DNA from: Pseudophaeobacter leonis
GTDB lineage: Bacteria > Pseudomonadota > Alphaproteobacteria > Rhodobacterales > Rhodobacteraceae
Reading direction: 5' to 3'
Assembly: GCF_002087335.1 (NCBI RefSeq)
Contig: NZ_MWVJ01000068.1
Span: 1 to 60,328 of the forward strand
DNA: 60,328 bases
The position numbers and the translations under genes were made by a program. The number at the start of each line of letters is the position of its first letter. Within the stretch, counting starts at the first letter, position 1. This document shows positions 9,399 to 17,974 of this stretch, one piece after another. The notes beneath the pieces were generated by a model. That model was not told where the DNA came from. It worked only from the letters and a program-made list of their open reading frames with translations, and made no database searches.

Positions 9399-10547
9399 TC
9401 ATCCACCTTTTCCGATACGGAACCATGTTTCAGGATCCACCGGGCTGTTGTCCATTCTGACTTCTATATAGAGCGTTTCTGTCCGGTCAGTTCCACCCCC
9501 TTCACCGCTAAGTGACAAAATGGCACCAGCTTGTGGAGAACTTCCGCCCATCAAACCAACGGGTGCACCTTCGGGGATCACCTGACCTGCCTCACCATAA
9601 ACCTCTGCGAGACCTGACAAAATAAAGAGCGTGTTGGGTTGTGGTTCAAGAATGACCACATTTCCCAGATCCAACAGCGGGCCACGGTAGCGGATTGTTG
9701 CCGCCGTCGGAGAGGTCACAAGCGCGCGAGGACGCGCTGCAATCAACACTCCCGGACGCACAATCCCTGCCGCATCGCGCTTTTCAAAGCCCCGCAGCAG
9801 CAGGCCTTCGACCGGCATGACGAGGTCTCCGCGCAGCGCGCTGATGTCAGCGCTGGTCGGCGCGATGTAATCTGCACCGCCGGCGATCTCGGCCAGTCCA
9901 CTGGCAAATCCGGTCAGGGTCTCGGTTGAGGAAATCAGTATCGCGGTGCGCACTGTGTTTTCGGTAAAACGACGCGGCAGGTCGGTGCGATCCGCAATGG
10001 CGGTCGACAGCGCCGTGCGCGCCTCCTGCACGCCACTTAGCCCGTTTTCCAGAATACCGGCGGCGTTTTGTTGCAGCATCCGCAGGGTTTGCACCTCTTC
10101 GAGATCGCGTTGCAGGGCTTCGGCGCGGGCATAAAGCCCCGGTGTCACCTCGGCCACCATCATAGCAGAGCGGGCGGCCCCCAATGGCCCCGAAGGGTGC
10201 AGCATCAGCACCGGCGGCGCCGAGGTCTCGATGGTTTGCAAAATACCCAGCAGCTCGGCCACCTCGTCTTCGCGGGCTTTCAGCTGCGCCAAAAGCTGCG
10301 ATTCGCGCCGCGCCACCCGGCGCAACCCGTCCCGCATCGCGCCAAGCCCGGCCTCATAGGCGCGCACAGTGCCGGTCAGCGCCTTGACCCGATCCGCAGC
10401 ACTTTCCGCCGCTTCCAGTGCCACCGTTGCCGCCTCAAGCTGCTGCGCGGCCAGACGGGCAGCCTCGGCAGGTGATTGCTGCGCCTGCAGCGGCGCGGCA
10501 AAACAGATCAGTGCAAAAAGGAAAACCCCGGCAGCGCGTGTCATCAT
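9399..10547 (-). CDS. EnvC-like murein hydrolase activator with degenerate LytM domain
   Basis: EnvC activates periplasmic amidases that split septal peptidoglycan. The 382-residue protein has a signal peptide (AGVFLFALICFAAPLQAQ), a long Ala/Glu-rich coiled coil to about residue 200, and a C-terminal M23/LytM-like beta domain. The zinc ligands expected of an active M23 peptidase (HxxxD and HxH) are absent; the C-terminal ~130 residues contain no His at all. E. coli EnvC is likewise inactive as a peptidase, so an activator role is the best reading. Its start overlaps the gpmI stop as ATGA, so translation is probably coupled, and its end nearly touches ctpA. All three are likely one operon. 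Confidence 0.88.
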   Translation of the reverse strand: MMTRAAGVFLFALICFAAPLQAQQSPAEAARLAAQQLEAATVALEAAESAADRVKALTGTVRAYEAGLGAMRDGLRRVARRESQLLAQLKAREDEVAELLGILQTIETSAPPVLMLHPSGPLGAARSAMMVAEVTPGLYARAEALQRDLEEVQTLRMLQQNAAGILENGLSGVQEARTALSTAIADRTDLPRRFTENTVRTAILISSTETLTGFASGLAEIAGGADYIAPTSADISALRGDLVMPVEGLLLRGFEKRDAAGIVRPGVLIAARPRALVTSPTAATIRYRGPLLDLGNVVILEPQPNTLFILSGLAEVYGEAGQVIPEGAPVGLMGGSSPQAGAILSLSGEGGGTDRTETLYIEVRMDNSPVDPETWFRIGKGG

Positions 10548-12061
10548 GAAAGCAGGCTTTCCCCGGTCATCTCTGGCGGCTTTGGCAGGCCCATCAGATC
10601 CAGCAGGGTTGGCGCCAGATCGGCCAGTCGGCCATCGCGCAGTTTTGCGCCTTCCGGGCCGCCAACCAGCGCCAATGGCACCAGATTAGTGGTATGCGCC
10701 GTATGCGCCCCGCCGGTTTTCGGATCCACCATGACCTCGCAATTGCCGTGATCTGCGGTCACCAACATGGCGCCCCCAACTTGCTTGAGCGCGTCAACCA
10801 CCTGGGCCAGCCCCTGGTCCACCGCCTCACAGGCCTTGATCGCGGCCTGAATGTCGCCGGTATGACCCACCATATCCGGGTTGGCGTAATTGGTAACGAT
10901 AAGATCATAGCCGTCTTTGATAGCGGCAACGAAAGTCGACGTCACCTCTGGGGCGCTCATCTCGGGCTGCAGATCATAGGTCGCCACCTTGGGCGATTTT
11001 GGCATGGCGCGGTCTTCGCCCACCTCGGGCTCTTCTTTGCCACCATTCAGAAAGAAGGTCACATGCGGGTATTTCTCGGTTTCGGCCAGGCGGAACTGGC
11101 GCTTGCCCTGTTTGGCCACCCATTCGCCCAGCGTGTTGACCAGCTTGGCCTTGGGATAGGCCGTGGTCATATAGGCGTTGTGCTCCTTGGAGTAGTCCAC
11201 CATGCCCAGAAGCGCCGCCAGTTTTGGCCGCGGGCCGGTGTCGAATTCGGCAAAACCCGGTTCGCCAATGGCCCGCGAGATCCTGCGGGCCCGGTCGGCG
11301 CGAAAGTTAAGGCAAAAAAAGCCGTCACCGTCCTGCACACCCTGATAGCCGCGAATGACGCTGGCACTGATGAACTCATCCGTCTCGGATTGGTTGTAGC
11401 CATGGGTCACCGCGTCATGCGCATCGGCCACGCTGCGCCCCTCGCCCTTGATCATGGCCGCATAGGCCTCGCTGACGCGCTCCCAGCGGTTGTCGCGGTC
11501 CATGGCGAAATAGCGCCCGGTGACAGTTGCAACCCTGGTGCCGCGCGGCAGGTTTTCTTTCAGCTGTTCAAAGTAGCAATAGGCGGATTTTGGCGCCACA
11601 TCGCGCCCGTCTGTAATGGCATGCAGCCAGACCGGCACGCCCGCTGCGGTGATCGCGCGGATGGCCGCCAGAATATGGCTGATGTGGCCATGCACGCCAC
11701 CGTCCGAGACCAGCCCCATCAGATGCGCCGCGCCGCCACTTTCCTTCAGCCTGGCAATAAAATCCTGCAGGGCTGCGTTCTGCACAAACGAGCCATCCTC
11801 GATCGCCAGATCAATCTGCCCCAGATCCATCGCCACCACCCGGCCGGCACCGATATTGGTATGCCCTACCTCGGAGTTACCCATTTGCCCGCTGGGCAGC
11901 CCCACATCCGGCCCATGGGTGATCAGCCGTGCCTGCGGTCCCGCCGCCATCAAGGCGTCAAAGGTTGGCGTCTTCGCCAGATAGGGCGCATTGGCGGCAC
12001 CGGGTTCCGCGCTGCCCCAGCCATCAAGAATGCACAGAACGACGGGTTTCGGTATGGTCAT
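10544..12061 (-). CDS. gpmI: 2,3-bisphosphoglycerate-independent phosphoglycerate mutase
   Basis: GpmI interconverts 3- and 2-phosphoglycerate in glycolysis and gluconeogenesis using two Mn ions. The 505-residue sequence begins MTIPKPVVLCILDGWG, with the metal-binding Asp, and holds the phosphorylated Ser in GQMGNSEVGHTNIGAG. Later metal-site motifs NYANPDMVGHTG and TADHGNCE are intact. The ATG at 12061 has GGGAG seven bases upstream, so it is preferred to 12079. Length is typical. It is the first gene of the gpmI-envC-ctpA unit; the linkage of a glycolytic enzyme to wall factors is positional only. Confidence 0.97.
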   Translation of the reverse strand: MTIPKPVVLCILDGWGSAEPGAANAPYLAKTPTFDALMAAGPQARLITHGPDVGLPSGQMGNSEVGHTNIGAGRVVAMDLGQIDLAIEDGSFVQNAALQDFIARLKESGGAAHLMGLVSDGGVHGHISHILAAIRAITAAGVPVWLHAITDGRDVAPKSAYCYFEQLKENLPRGTRVATVTGRYFAMDRDNRWERVSEAYAAMIKGEGRSVADAHDAVTHGYNQSETDEFISASVIRGYQGVQDGDGFFCLNFRADRARRISRAIGEPGFAEFDTGPRPKLAALLGMVDYSKEHNAYMTTAYPKAKLVNTLGEWVAKQGKRQFRLAETEKYPHVTFFLNGGKEEPEVGEDRAMPKSPKVATYDLQPEMSAPEVTSTFVAAIKDGYDLIVTNYANPDMVGHTGDIQAAIKACEAVDQGLAQVVDALKQVGGAMLVTADHGNCEVMVDPKTGGAHTAHTTNLVPLALVGGPEGAKLRDGRLADLAPTLLDLMGLPKPPEMTGESLLS

Positions 12062-12510
12062 GTCGCAACTCCCGAGCAATAGCGGCCGTCAAGGCCTTGC
12101 CAGCCTTCTACCCGCTTGCCGCCCCTTGGTGAACCACCTTCCTGTCGCAGGTAGCGATATCAGCACCATCAACGCTGCCAGTTCCGCCAGCAAAACCTTC
12201 CGCCGGGGCTCAAACAGCCTTCAACCGGGCCTTCAGCGTTCTCTTGCGCCATCGTGGCGCAATTCTGTGCGTTTACCGCGCGCTTCGTTGCTCAATGTGG
12301 CTGCTCTCAAAGATTGTGGCAGGCTCAGAGTTTTGCGCAGCAGCGCGCTGCTCTCCTTCAGGAGGGCAGCGCGCTTGGCCCAACGGGTGGAGGGCGCATC
12401 TGCGATGCACCATCCCCGGGGGGGAGCCCTCCCTATGCGCAGGATTCGGATCGCTTGCACCGGGGCATCCGGTCCAGTGTTGCCCCCAACAACAGCCCAA
12501 AGAACGGAAA
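12062..12510. other. Intergenic region, 449 bp, no gene seen
   Basis: This divergent region between gpmI and the DUF1203 gene has no open frame that reads like a protein. It holds the large hairpin at 12342-12375. Promoters for both flanking genes should be here but I cannot place them. Confidence 0.5.
12342..12375. repeat. Intergenic palindrome, 15-bp stem with TTCA loop
   Basis: Arms 12342-12356 and 12361-12375 pair along 15 positions with one G-U. The outer arms are AGCGCGCTGC / GCAGCGCGCT. No T-run follows on either side. It resembles the other G+C-rich intergenic palindromes of the window but has a different arm sequence. Confidence 0.8.
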
Positions 12511-12981
12511 ATGGATATGCCCAGAATAGTCGCCCTTACCACCGAGCTCACCCGCCATCTGCAAGCAGGCGGACAAGACGCCCATGGCCAGCGCCCCGAG
12601 CGCGCCCTCTCAGATGGCGGCTCCAACCCCTGCCGTCACTGCCTGCGTTACATCCCCGATGGCGCCGAGATGCTCATCCTTGCCCACCGCCCCTTTGCCA
12701 CGGCCCAGCCCTATGCCGAGACCGGACCCATCTTTCTCTGCGCCGCGCCCTGCACCCGGCACGAAGGGCCAGACCTGCCCCAGGCCCTGACGGGATCCCC
12801 CGAGTATCTGATCAAAGGCTACAATGGTGAGGACCGTATCGTTTACGGGACCGGAGCGGTGGTGCCGCAGAGAGCAATGATGCAGCAAGCAGAAGCCATT
12901 CTGGCGAATGCACGGGTGGACTACGTCCATATCCGCTCGTCGCGCAATAACTGCTATCAGGCCCGTATCGACGCCACATAA
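12511..12981 (+). CDS. DUF1203 family protein
   Basis: The 156-residue protein fits DUF1203, a family of small cytoplasmic proteins of unknown function. It has the family's paired-Cys element CRHCLRYIPDGAEMLILAHR near residue 43 and a second Cys motif FLCAAPCTRH, both suggestive of metal binding. The C-terminal part ends with a basic SSRNNCYQARI. I chose the ATG at 12511 because the protein-like sequence begins there, although the frame is open back to 12244. It is monocistronic and followed by a strong hairpin at 13047-13086. Confidence 0.85.
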   Translation: MDMPRIVALTTELTRHLQAGGQDAHGQRPERALSDGGSNPCRHCLRYIPDGAEMLILAHRPFATAQPYAETGPIFLCAAPCTRHEGPDLPQALTGSPEYLIKGYNGEDRIVYGTGAVVPQRAMMQQAEAILANARVDYVHIRSSRNNCYQARIDAT

Positions 12982-13046
12982 TCCCGCCGCAAATGTTTCG
13001 CCCGCGAAATGGAACAGGACACTCTGTTACCATCCCTGCCAAAACC

Positions 13047-13086
13047 TCTTCCCGGCGCGTTGCCCTGTGGGCGCGCGCCGGGAAGA
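13047..13086. repeat. 13-bp inverted repeat after the DUF1203 gene
   Basis: Arms 13047-13059 and 13074-13086 are perfectly complementary around a 14-base loop. It lies between the convergent DUF1203 and DUF922 genes. No T-tract follows, so it may be a transcript-end structure or a palindromic repeat. Confidence 0.7.
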
Positions 13087-13124
13087 CAGCGCACCACAGC
13101 GACGGTGCACAACAATGCAACGCG

Positions 13125-13637
13125 TCACGGGGTCCATAGATTGAGTTGCAGCCCATCCTTGGCCCCGTGGTTGGTGCGCAGATCAAAGATCTCCGTTTGA
13201 GCCATCCAATAACCAACAATGAATTTTGCGCCGAGACAGGCATTTTCAGCGACCTCTTTGGCGGCCCTCTCTCCATGATACTGATGCGTAAACTCATGCC
13301 GCCGCAGCGCCGCCAGATAGGCCTTCCAGCTGTCTTGCTGCAGAGGCCCCAGCTCTGCCAATCTGGTATGTTTTGGCAAGGTTATCCTTGAACGCAACTC
13401 ACCCCGGCACAGCCAATTCCAAGTGATCTGCCATTCAGTTAACCCGTCATATCCCCTGGGTCCACGCTGTGAAAGCTGTTGCAGCAGCCCCTCGCGGGTC
13501 AACGCATCCACTTGATAGAATTCAACGCTTTTCAGCAGTACAGGCCCGCGCTGAACGAAATGGACGACACAGGCGCCCCACAATAGGGCAGCCAGAAGCC
13601 CCACTGCCAAAACACCTTTAACACCCCGCTTTGCCAA
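13125..13637 (-). CDS. DUF922 putative zinc-dependent periplasmic protease
   Basis: The 170-residue product begins with a hydrophobic segment (VKGVLAVGLLAALLWGACVV), a signal peptide or anchor. The central motif is HEFTHQYHGERAAKEVAE, which fits the His-containing helix of DUF922, a family of secreted proteins proposed to be metalloproteases. Also typical is the beta segment before it (VEFYQV, GYDGLTEWQITW). I chose a TTG start at 13637 because AGAAGGG lies eight bases upstream; the frame is open to 13727. The gene follows the orphan ABC ATPase closely on the same strand, so they may be co-transcribed. Proteolytic activity is inferred from the family only. Confidence 0.75.
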   Translation of the reverse strand: MAKRGVKGVLAVGLLAALLWGACVVHFVQRGPVLLKSVEFYQVDALTREGLLQQLSQRGPRGYDGLTEWQITWNWLCRGELRSRITLPKHTRLAELGPLQQDSWKAYLAALRRHEFTHQYHGERAAKEVAENACLGAKFIVGYWMAQTEIFDLRTNHGAKDGLQLNLWTP

Positions 13638-13735
13638 GAAACCTACCCTTCTGAAAACACTGCCAAAAAACGACAGTGTGATCCAGGCATCGGAGGCAAT
13701 CAACCCTTGACAGCATCGCCCCTGCAAAAGCTTCC

Positions 13736-14664
13736 TCAGGTTGCTTTTGTCAGCGCCAGAAACACGTCCTCAAGATCGGCCTCGGCGGTTTTGACGTCGC
13801 GAATGGAGATCCCCGACGCATGCACCGCCGCCAGCACCTCATCGGCACTGGTGGCATTGCCGTGATAGCGTAACAAAACCGCGCCATCGTCGCGCAGCTC
13901 GGAGGTGATGCCTGCGCCCTGCGGCAGGGTCCCAACCGGGCTGGCGGGCTGCACCACCATGGATTTTGCATCCAGCCGCCCCAGCAGGTTGGCGGTACTG
14001 TCGCGCGCCACCACCGTGCCCTGGTCAATGATGGCGATCTCGTCGCACATCTCCTCGGCCTCTTCCAGATAATGCGTCGTGAGGATAATGGTCATACCCT
14101 GTTCATTCAGCTTACGGATATTGGCCCAGAGCATCTGGCGCAGCTCGATATCCACCCCGGCTGTAGGTTCATCCAGCACCAGGATATGCGGGTGATGCAC
14201 CAGCGCCTTGCCCAGCAACAGCCTGCGCCGCAGGCCCCCCGACAGAGTGCGGGCATAGGCATGCGCCTTGTCTGTGAGGCCCACCATAGCAAGGATTTCA
14301 TCGCGCGCCGCTCCGATTTGGGCACGCCGTATAGTCCGGCTTGCACCTCCAGCGCGCCGCGCGGGGTGAAAAACGGATCCAGATTGAGCTCCTGCGGCAT
14401 CACCCCAATGGCGGCGCGGCTTTGACGCGGGTTGGCGTCCTGATCAAACCCCCAGATCGTCACCCGTCCCGAGGTCTTGCGCACAAGGCCGGCCAGGATG
14501 TTGATCATGGTAGATTTGCCAGCGCCATTGGGCCCCAGCAGGCCAAAGACAGAGCCGCGCGGAATGGTGAGGTCGATGCCCTTGAGCACCTGCTTCTCTG
14601 GCTGGCCCTTTGCGCCCTTGTAGGTTTTGCGCAAGCTTTCGATACGGATTGCCTCATCTCTCAT
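13736..14664 (-). CDS. ABC-2 type transporter ATP-binding protein (one frameshift)
   Basis: The gene encodes a ~310-residue ATPase of the DrrA/CcmA-like group that works with ABC-2 permeases. Visible motifs are Walker A ([10 protein letters not shown]), the Q-loop region ([16 protein letters not shown]), the signature [12 protein letters not shown], Walker B ([13 protein letters not shown]) and the H-loop ([15 protein letters not shown]). The C-terminal ~80 residues form the usual regulatory tail. One base is lost or gained in the GCGCGCG run near 14302-14308, splitting the reading frame between the two halves. No permease gene is adjacent: downstream is DUF922 and upstream a divergent zinc-finger gene, so its partner must be elsewhere. 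The start at 14664 gives the expected N-terminus [15 protein letters not shown]. Confidence 0.88.
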
Positions 14665-14746
14665 AGCAGCTCTTGCCCCCGGTTTTTGCATCAGACATAC
14701 ATGGTTTGAACATGCGCCTAGCCGAAAACCAAGAGGACTGCCAGCG

Positions 14747-14929
14747 ATGACCATCCCAGCACCCGAGATCAAGATCGTCGAGACCTACCGTGTTGCCTGC
14801 GATGGCGGCGAAGGCGCGCTGGGTCACCCCCGGGTCTACCTGCAGATCCCCGAGGACACAGGCTGGGTTGAATGCCCTTATTGCGACTGCAAATACATCC
14901 ACAAGGATCACGCAGACTCTGCGGCGTGA
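14747..14929 (+). CDS. Small CHCC-type zinc-finger protein
   Basis: This 60-residue protein fits the zf-CHCC family, related to the C-terminal domain of mitochondrial NDUFS6. The ligand set is visible as Cys in VACDGG, His in GHPRVYL and the pair in [10 protein letters not shown]. In alphaproteobacteria such proteins are thought to be linked to complex I, but nothing here shows that. AGAGGA lies a normal distance upstream of the ATG at 14747. It is divergent from the ABC ATPase. Confidence 0.88.
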   Translation: MTIPAPEIKIVETYRVACDGGEGALGHPRVYLQIPEDTGWVECPYCDCKYIHKDHADSAA

Positions 14930-15282
14930 TCTGCGGCTAGGTTTACGGGCTATTTTACGGCCAGATTTGCGGGCTGGCAAACGCGGTAACAAACGGCGCT
15001 TTCCAGCGCAATCTCCTGCTCATGCTAGTAGCGAGCTGTAGCACCGACCTTTAGGACGGGCGACAATTCTGCGCTGCACGGCGAAATTTTCCCCCCAATG
15101 CCGCAGGGCACAAAGATAGACGAGACAGAAAATCACAGTATCCTACACGGGTATCTTCGGCTCCGAATATGAGTCGCAGGGTCGGTATTGTTGCGGCCCT
15201 GATGCGTAATCTGTTTTTGTTTGGTGTTTTCCCTTTCTCCGTGAAACCACCCCTTTGTCGGGAGTGTCGCTGGTGATGGCAG
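14930..15282. other. Intergenic region, 353 bp, no gene seen
   Basis: The stretch after the zinc-finger gene is relatively A+T-rich around 15060-15260 and probably holds the promoter of the LuxR-type gene. I see no RNA gene or clear operator. An ATG at 15276 opens another frame that is soon lost. Confidence 0.4.
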
Positions 15283-17071
15283 ATGTATTGGATGTCCCAT
15301 CGGAGGATGGTCGATCAGACCTCGCTGATCCAGACAATCTATGAGGTGGCGGTTGACCCGCATGTCTACGACCGCCTGGTCGATCTCTGGGGCCAGCACC
15401 TCATGGCAACCTTGGGAGAGAACCCCCTGACAGGCGACAGTCCCGCTGGCCCATCGCCGGAAATATCGCAACATCTGTTGCGCTCTTTCGAGATTTTGGA
15501 CCGGCTGGGCCGACAGGAGCCCCCCGCCTCAGCGTCCGCCCCGGTGCCCGCCAGTGAGCGCGCCGAAATCCGCATCACCTCGCGCGGCGACATCAGCAGT
15601 GCCAGCGCGCTGGCCTGCGAGGTTCTGGGGGCAGCGCCGGGAGACGCGCTGCTCGATCTGGCCATGTCAACCGAGACCGCCAGTCGCCTGCGGCAGGAGC
15701 TGAGCGGCAAGCAGTCCAGCTATCCCGGTGAGGTCTATGTGTTCTTTGCGAAGGGCGACAAACACCCCTACCCCATGGTGCGCGAGCTGGCGAACAGTGG
15801 TGGCACAGGCAACGGCGCAGGTACAGGCAACGGCAGCGGTACAGGAAATCAGACTGGGAACAACACGGGAAACAATACGGGCGGCTTTGTTCTGGCCGGG
15901 TTGCACAACCGCTGGACCGAGGCGCATGACCAGATCCTGCGCCAGATGTTTGGCCTCACCCAGGCCGAAACCCGGGTGGCGCGCGAGCTGCTCACCGGCG
16001 CCAATCTGCGTGAGATCGCCGAGGCCACCGGACGATCCGTCGACACCCTGCGCACCCAGCTCAAGGCGATCCGGCGCAAGACCTATACCGCCAACCAACA
16101 GCAATTGGTGCGGATCATGACAGGGCTTGAAGCCCTGATTAAAACCGATGGCCCCACGGGGTCTGCGACAGGGGGCAGCGACCATGTCTTTACCCTGCCA
16201 GAGGGGCGCAAGATCAGCTACCGGATCTTTGGCCCGGAGCACGGCGCCCCCTGCCTGTTTATCCATAACATGCTGAACGGGCCGAATTTTCCGCCACAGG
16301 TGGTGAAGCAGCTGCACCGGCATGGGCTCAAATTCATCTGCCCGCTGCGCCCCGGTTTTGGCAGCAGCGATCTGGACCCGGTCGCCCAACGCCACCCCGC
16401 AGAGGCGCCGGATCGCTTCTGCGCCGACATGCAGCCCTTCCTCAAACATCTGGGCTACAGCCGACTTCTTGCCATTGGCAATATGTCCGGCGCGGTCTTT
16501 GCCTTTCGTCTGGCGCAGCGGCATCCCGATCTGGTGCAGGGCGTCTTTAATATCTCGGGGGCCGTGCCCATCACCGAGATGAGCCAGATCCGTGCCATGC
16601 ATTACCGCCAGCAGGTCATGGCCCTGACCGCGCGGTTTACGCCGCGCATGTTGCCCACCCTGCTGCGCGCCGGCATTGCCCAGATTGATGCCGGTGGAGT
16701 CGAAGCCTTTCTCAACGCGCTCTACCGTCCCGACAGCCCCGATCGCGCCCTCGCCGCCCGCCCCGAACACCGCGACATCCTGTTCACCGGATTTCGCCAG
16801 GTGGTGCAGCAGGGCCATTGGAGCTTTGCCATCGATTCGCATCATGTGGTGCGCGACTGGTCAAAATATTGCCAGGGTCTGAGCCAGCCAGTGGTGCTGG
16901 TGCAATGGTGGTGCCGACCCGGTTGTCACCCTGCCCAGCGCGCAGGCCTTTGCCAGCCGGATGGGGTTCACGTTTTACGGCTATCCAGAGGTCGGACAAC
17001 TGGTGCTCTATCAGGACGCATCAGATGTTGTGCAAAAGATTGCTGACCTGGTGCAGGCAACATCCCGCTAG
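15283..17071 (+). CDS. LuxR-type HTH regulator fused to an alpha/beta-hydrolase-fold domain (one frameshift)
   Basis: About 590 residues. Residues 1-170 form an unassigned N-terminal domain (SLIQTIYEVAVDPHVYDRL). A Gly/Thr/Asn-rich linker follows (15799-15888). The LuxR/GerE helix-turn-helix spans residues ~220-285 (LTQAETRVARELLTG, REIAEATGRSVDTLRTQL). The rest is an alpha/beta-hydrolase fold. The nucleophile elbow reads GNMSGA where GHSMGG-like residues are usual, and the position of the catalytic His reads Gln (PEVGQLVLY), although the acid Asp (GGADPVV) is present. This suggests a sensor domain rather than an enzyme. One extra base near 16904 breaks the frame; the true stop is at 17069-17071. 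The start is uncertain (15283 or 15307). It appears monocistronic. Confidence 0.85.
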
Positions 17072-17172
17072 CCGCGCATGTTTTTGCAAAAATACGCGGG
17101 CCTTACCCCATCGGGGGTATGACCCTCTTTGAACGCTCTGCCTAAGTGCTCTTATTGTTCAGGGAGTTTCTT

Positions 17173-17604
17173 ATGAGTGATTTCATTGCCGCATTGCAGC
17201 AGCACCCGCAAATTTTGCAGCTCATCGGTGTTGTTGGGTTTTCATTATATATTACCGCTTTCACCCTACTGCAGACCGGACGTATTTGCGGCAATAGCGT
17301 TGGCTATACCTGTTTTGTGGTCACCGCCGCATCCTGCGTGCTGATCAGCCTGGTAACGGCCTTTAATCTGGCCGCTTTTCTGATCCAGGCAAGCTATGTC
17401 TGCCTTGGCCTGTTTGGCCTGTCGCGGCGCTTTGTCCTGCGCAAGATGCGCCAGTCCAAGATGCGCCAGTCTCAGTCGCAGCCAGAACCTCTGCGCCAGA
17501 GCTTTGCGGCAATGCGGCGACACGCGCGGGACCGACGATCTCCCAATCAACTGGTGACACAGACCGGCAGACGCAGGGGCATGTCGCAGGCGCCACTGCA
17601 CTGA
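17173..17604 (+). CDS. Small membrane protein of the CBU_0592-like family
   Basis: The 143-residue protein has three hydrophobic helices in the first ~85 residues (LIGVVGFSLYITAFTLLQ, FVVTAASCVLISLVTAF, LAAFLIQASYVCLGLFGL), matching the small CBU_0592-type membrane family of unknown function. The C-terminal ~55 residues are very basic and include KMRQS repeated (LRKMRQSKMRQSQSQ), probably cytoplasmic and disordered. The ATG at 17173 has GGAG a good distance upstream; an earlier in-frame start at 17146 is less likely. It stands alone. Confidence 0.75.
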   Translation: MSDFIAALQQHPQILQLIGVVGFSLYITAFTLLQTGRICGNSVGYTCFVVTAASCVLISLVTAFNLAAFLIQASYVCLGLFGLSRRFVLRKMRQSKMRQSQSQPEPLRQSFAAMRRHARDRRSPNQLVTQTGRRRGMSQAPLH

Positions 17605-17974
17605 GGCAAGCAGGTCTGAGCCAGTCAGATCTGCACTGCCAGATTTAGTCTGCCAGATTTAGTGCGGGCGATTTAGTGCGGGCGATCCGCGCGGTCAGCC
17701 GATCTGCGCGGCCAGCCTGACGCAGCATGTCAGCCGGATGCGCCACGCCAGACAACACGCCAGATACAGGGGCGATTTCTTAACAGATCTCTCCACATCC
17801 CCCCTGTCCCTTGCCCCGGCAGTTTTTACCTCCCGCCGGGGGCAAGGATTTTGCGCGCACGCCACGCTGCTCTGGCCGCGGGCACTCTCTGGCCGCGGGT
17901 ACAATGGGCAATTGCCCTCACTCGCCGGATCACCGATAACGGGAACAAACGCGTTATTCCCGGAGCATCAGGCC
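17605..17974. other. Intergenic region before polA, 370 bp
   Basis: No gene is supported here. The polA frame is open back to 17738, but the extra residues are not protein-like. The stretch contains the 14-bp tandem repeat at 17641-17682. Confidence 0.5.
17641..17682. repeat. 14-bp tandem repeat, three copies
   Basis: Three consecutive copies of AGATTTAGTSYGSS-like 14-mers (41-54, 55-68, 69-82 after 17600); the second and third differ by one base. It is noncoding and just upstream of polA. Confidence 0.8.

Noticed and set aside
10694..12082. 462-codon plus-strand frame opposite gpmI
   Set aside because: gpmI motifs are unmistakable on the other strand.
12342..12375. Terminator
   Set aside because: Strong stem but no T-tract, and it sits upstream of both flanking genes.
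17641..17682. CRISPR-like array
   Set aside because: Units are 14 bp and directly adjacent with no spacers; the same holds for the 21- and 22-bp tandem repeats elsewhere.
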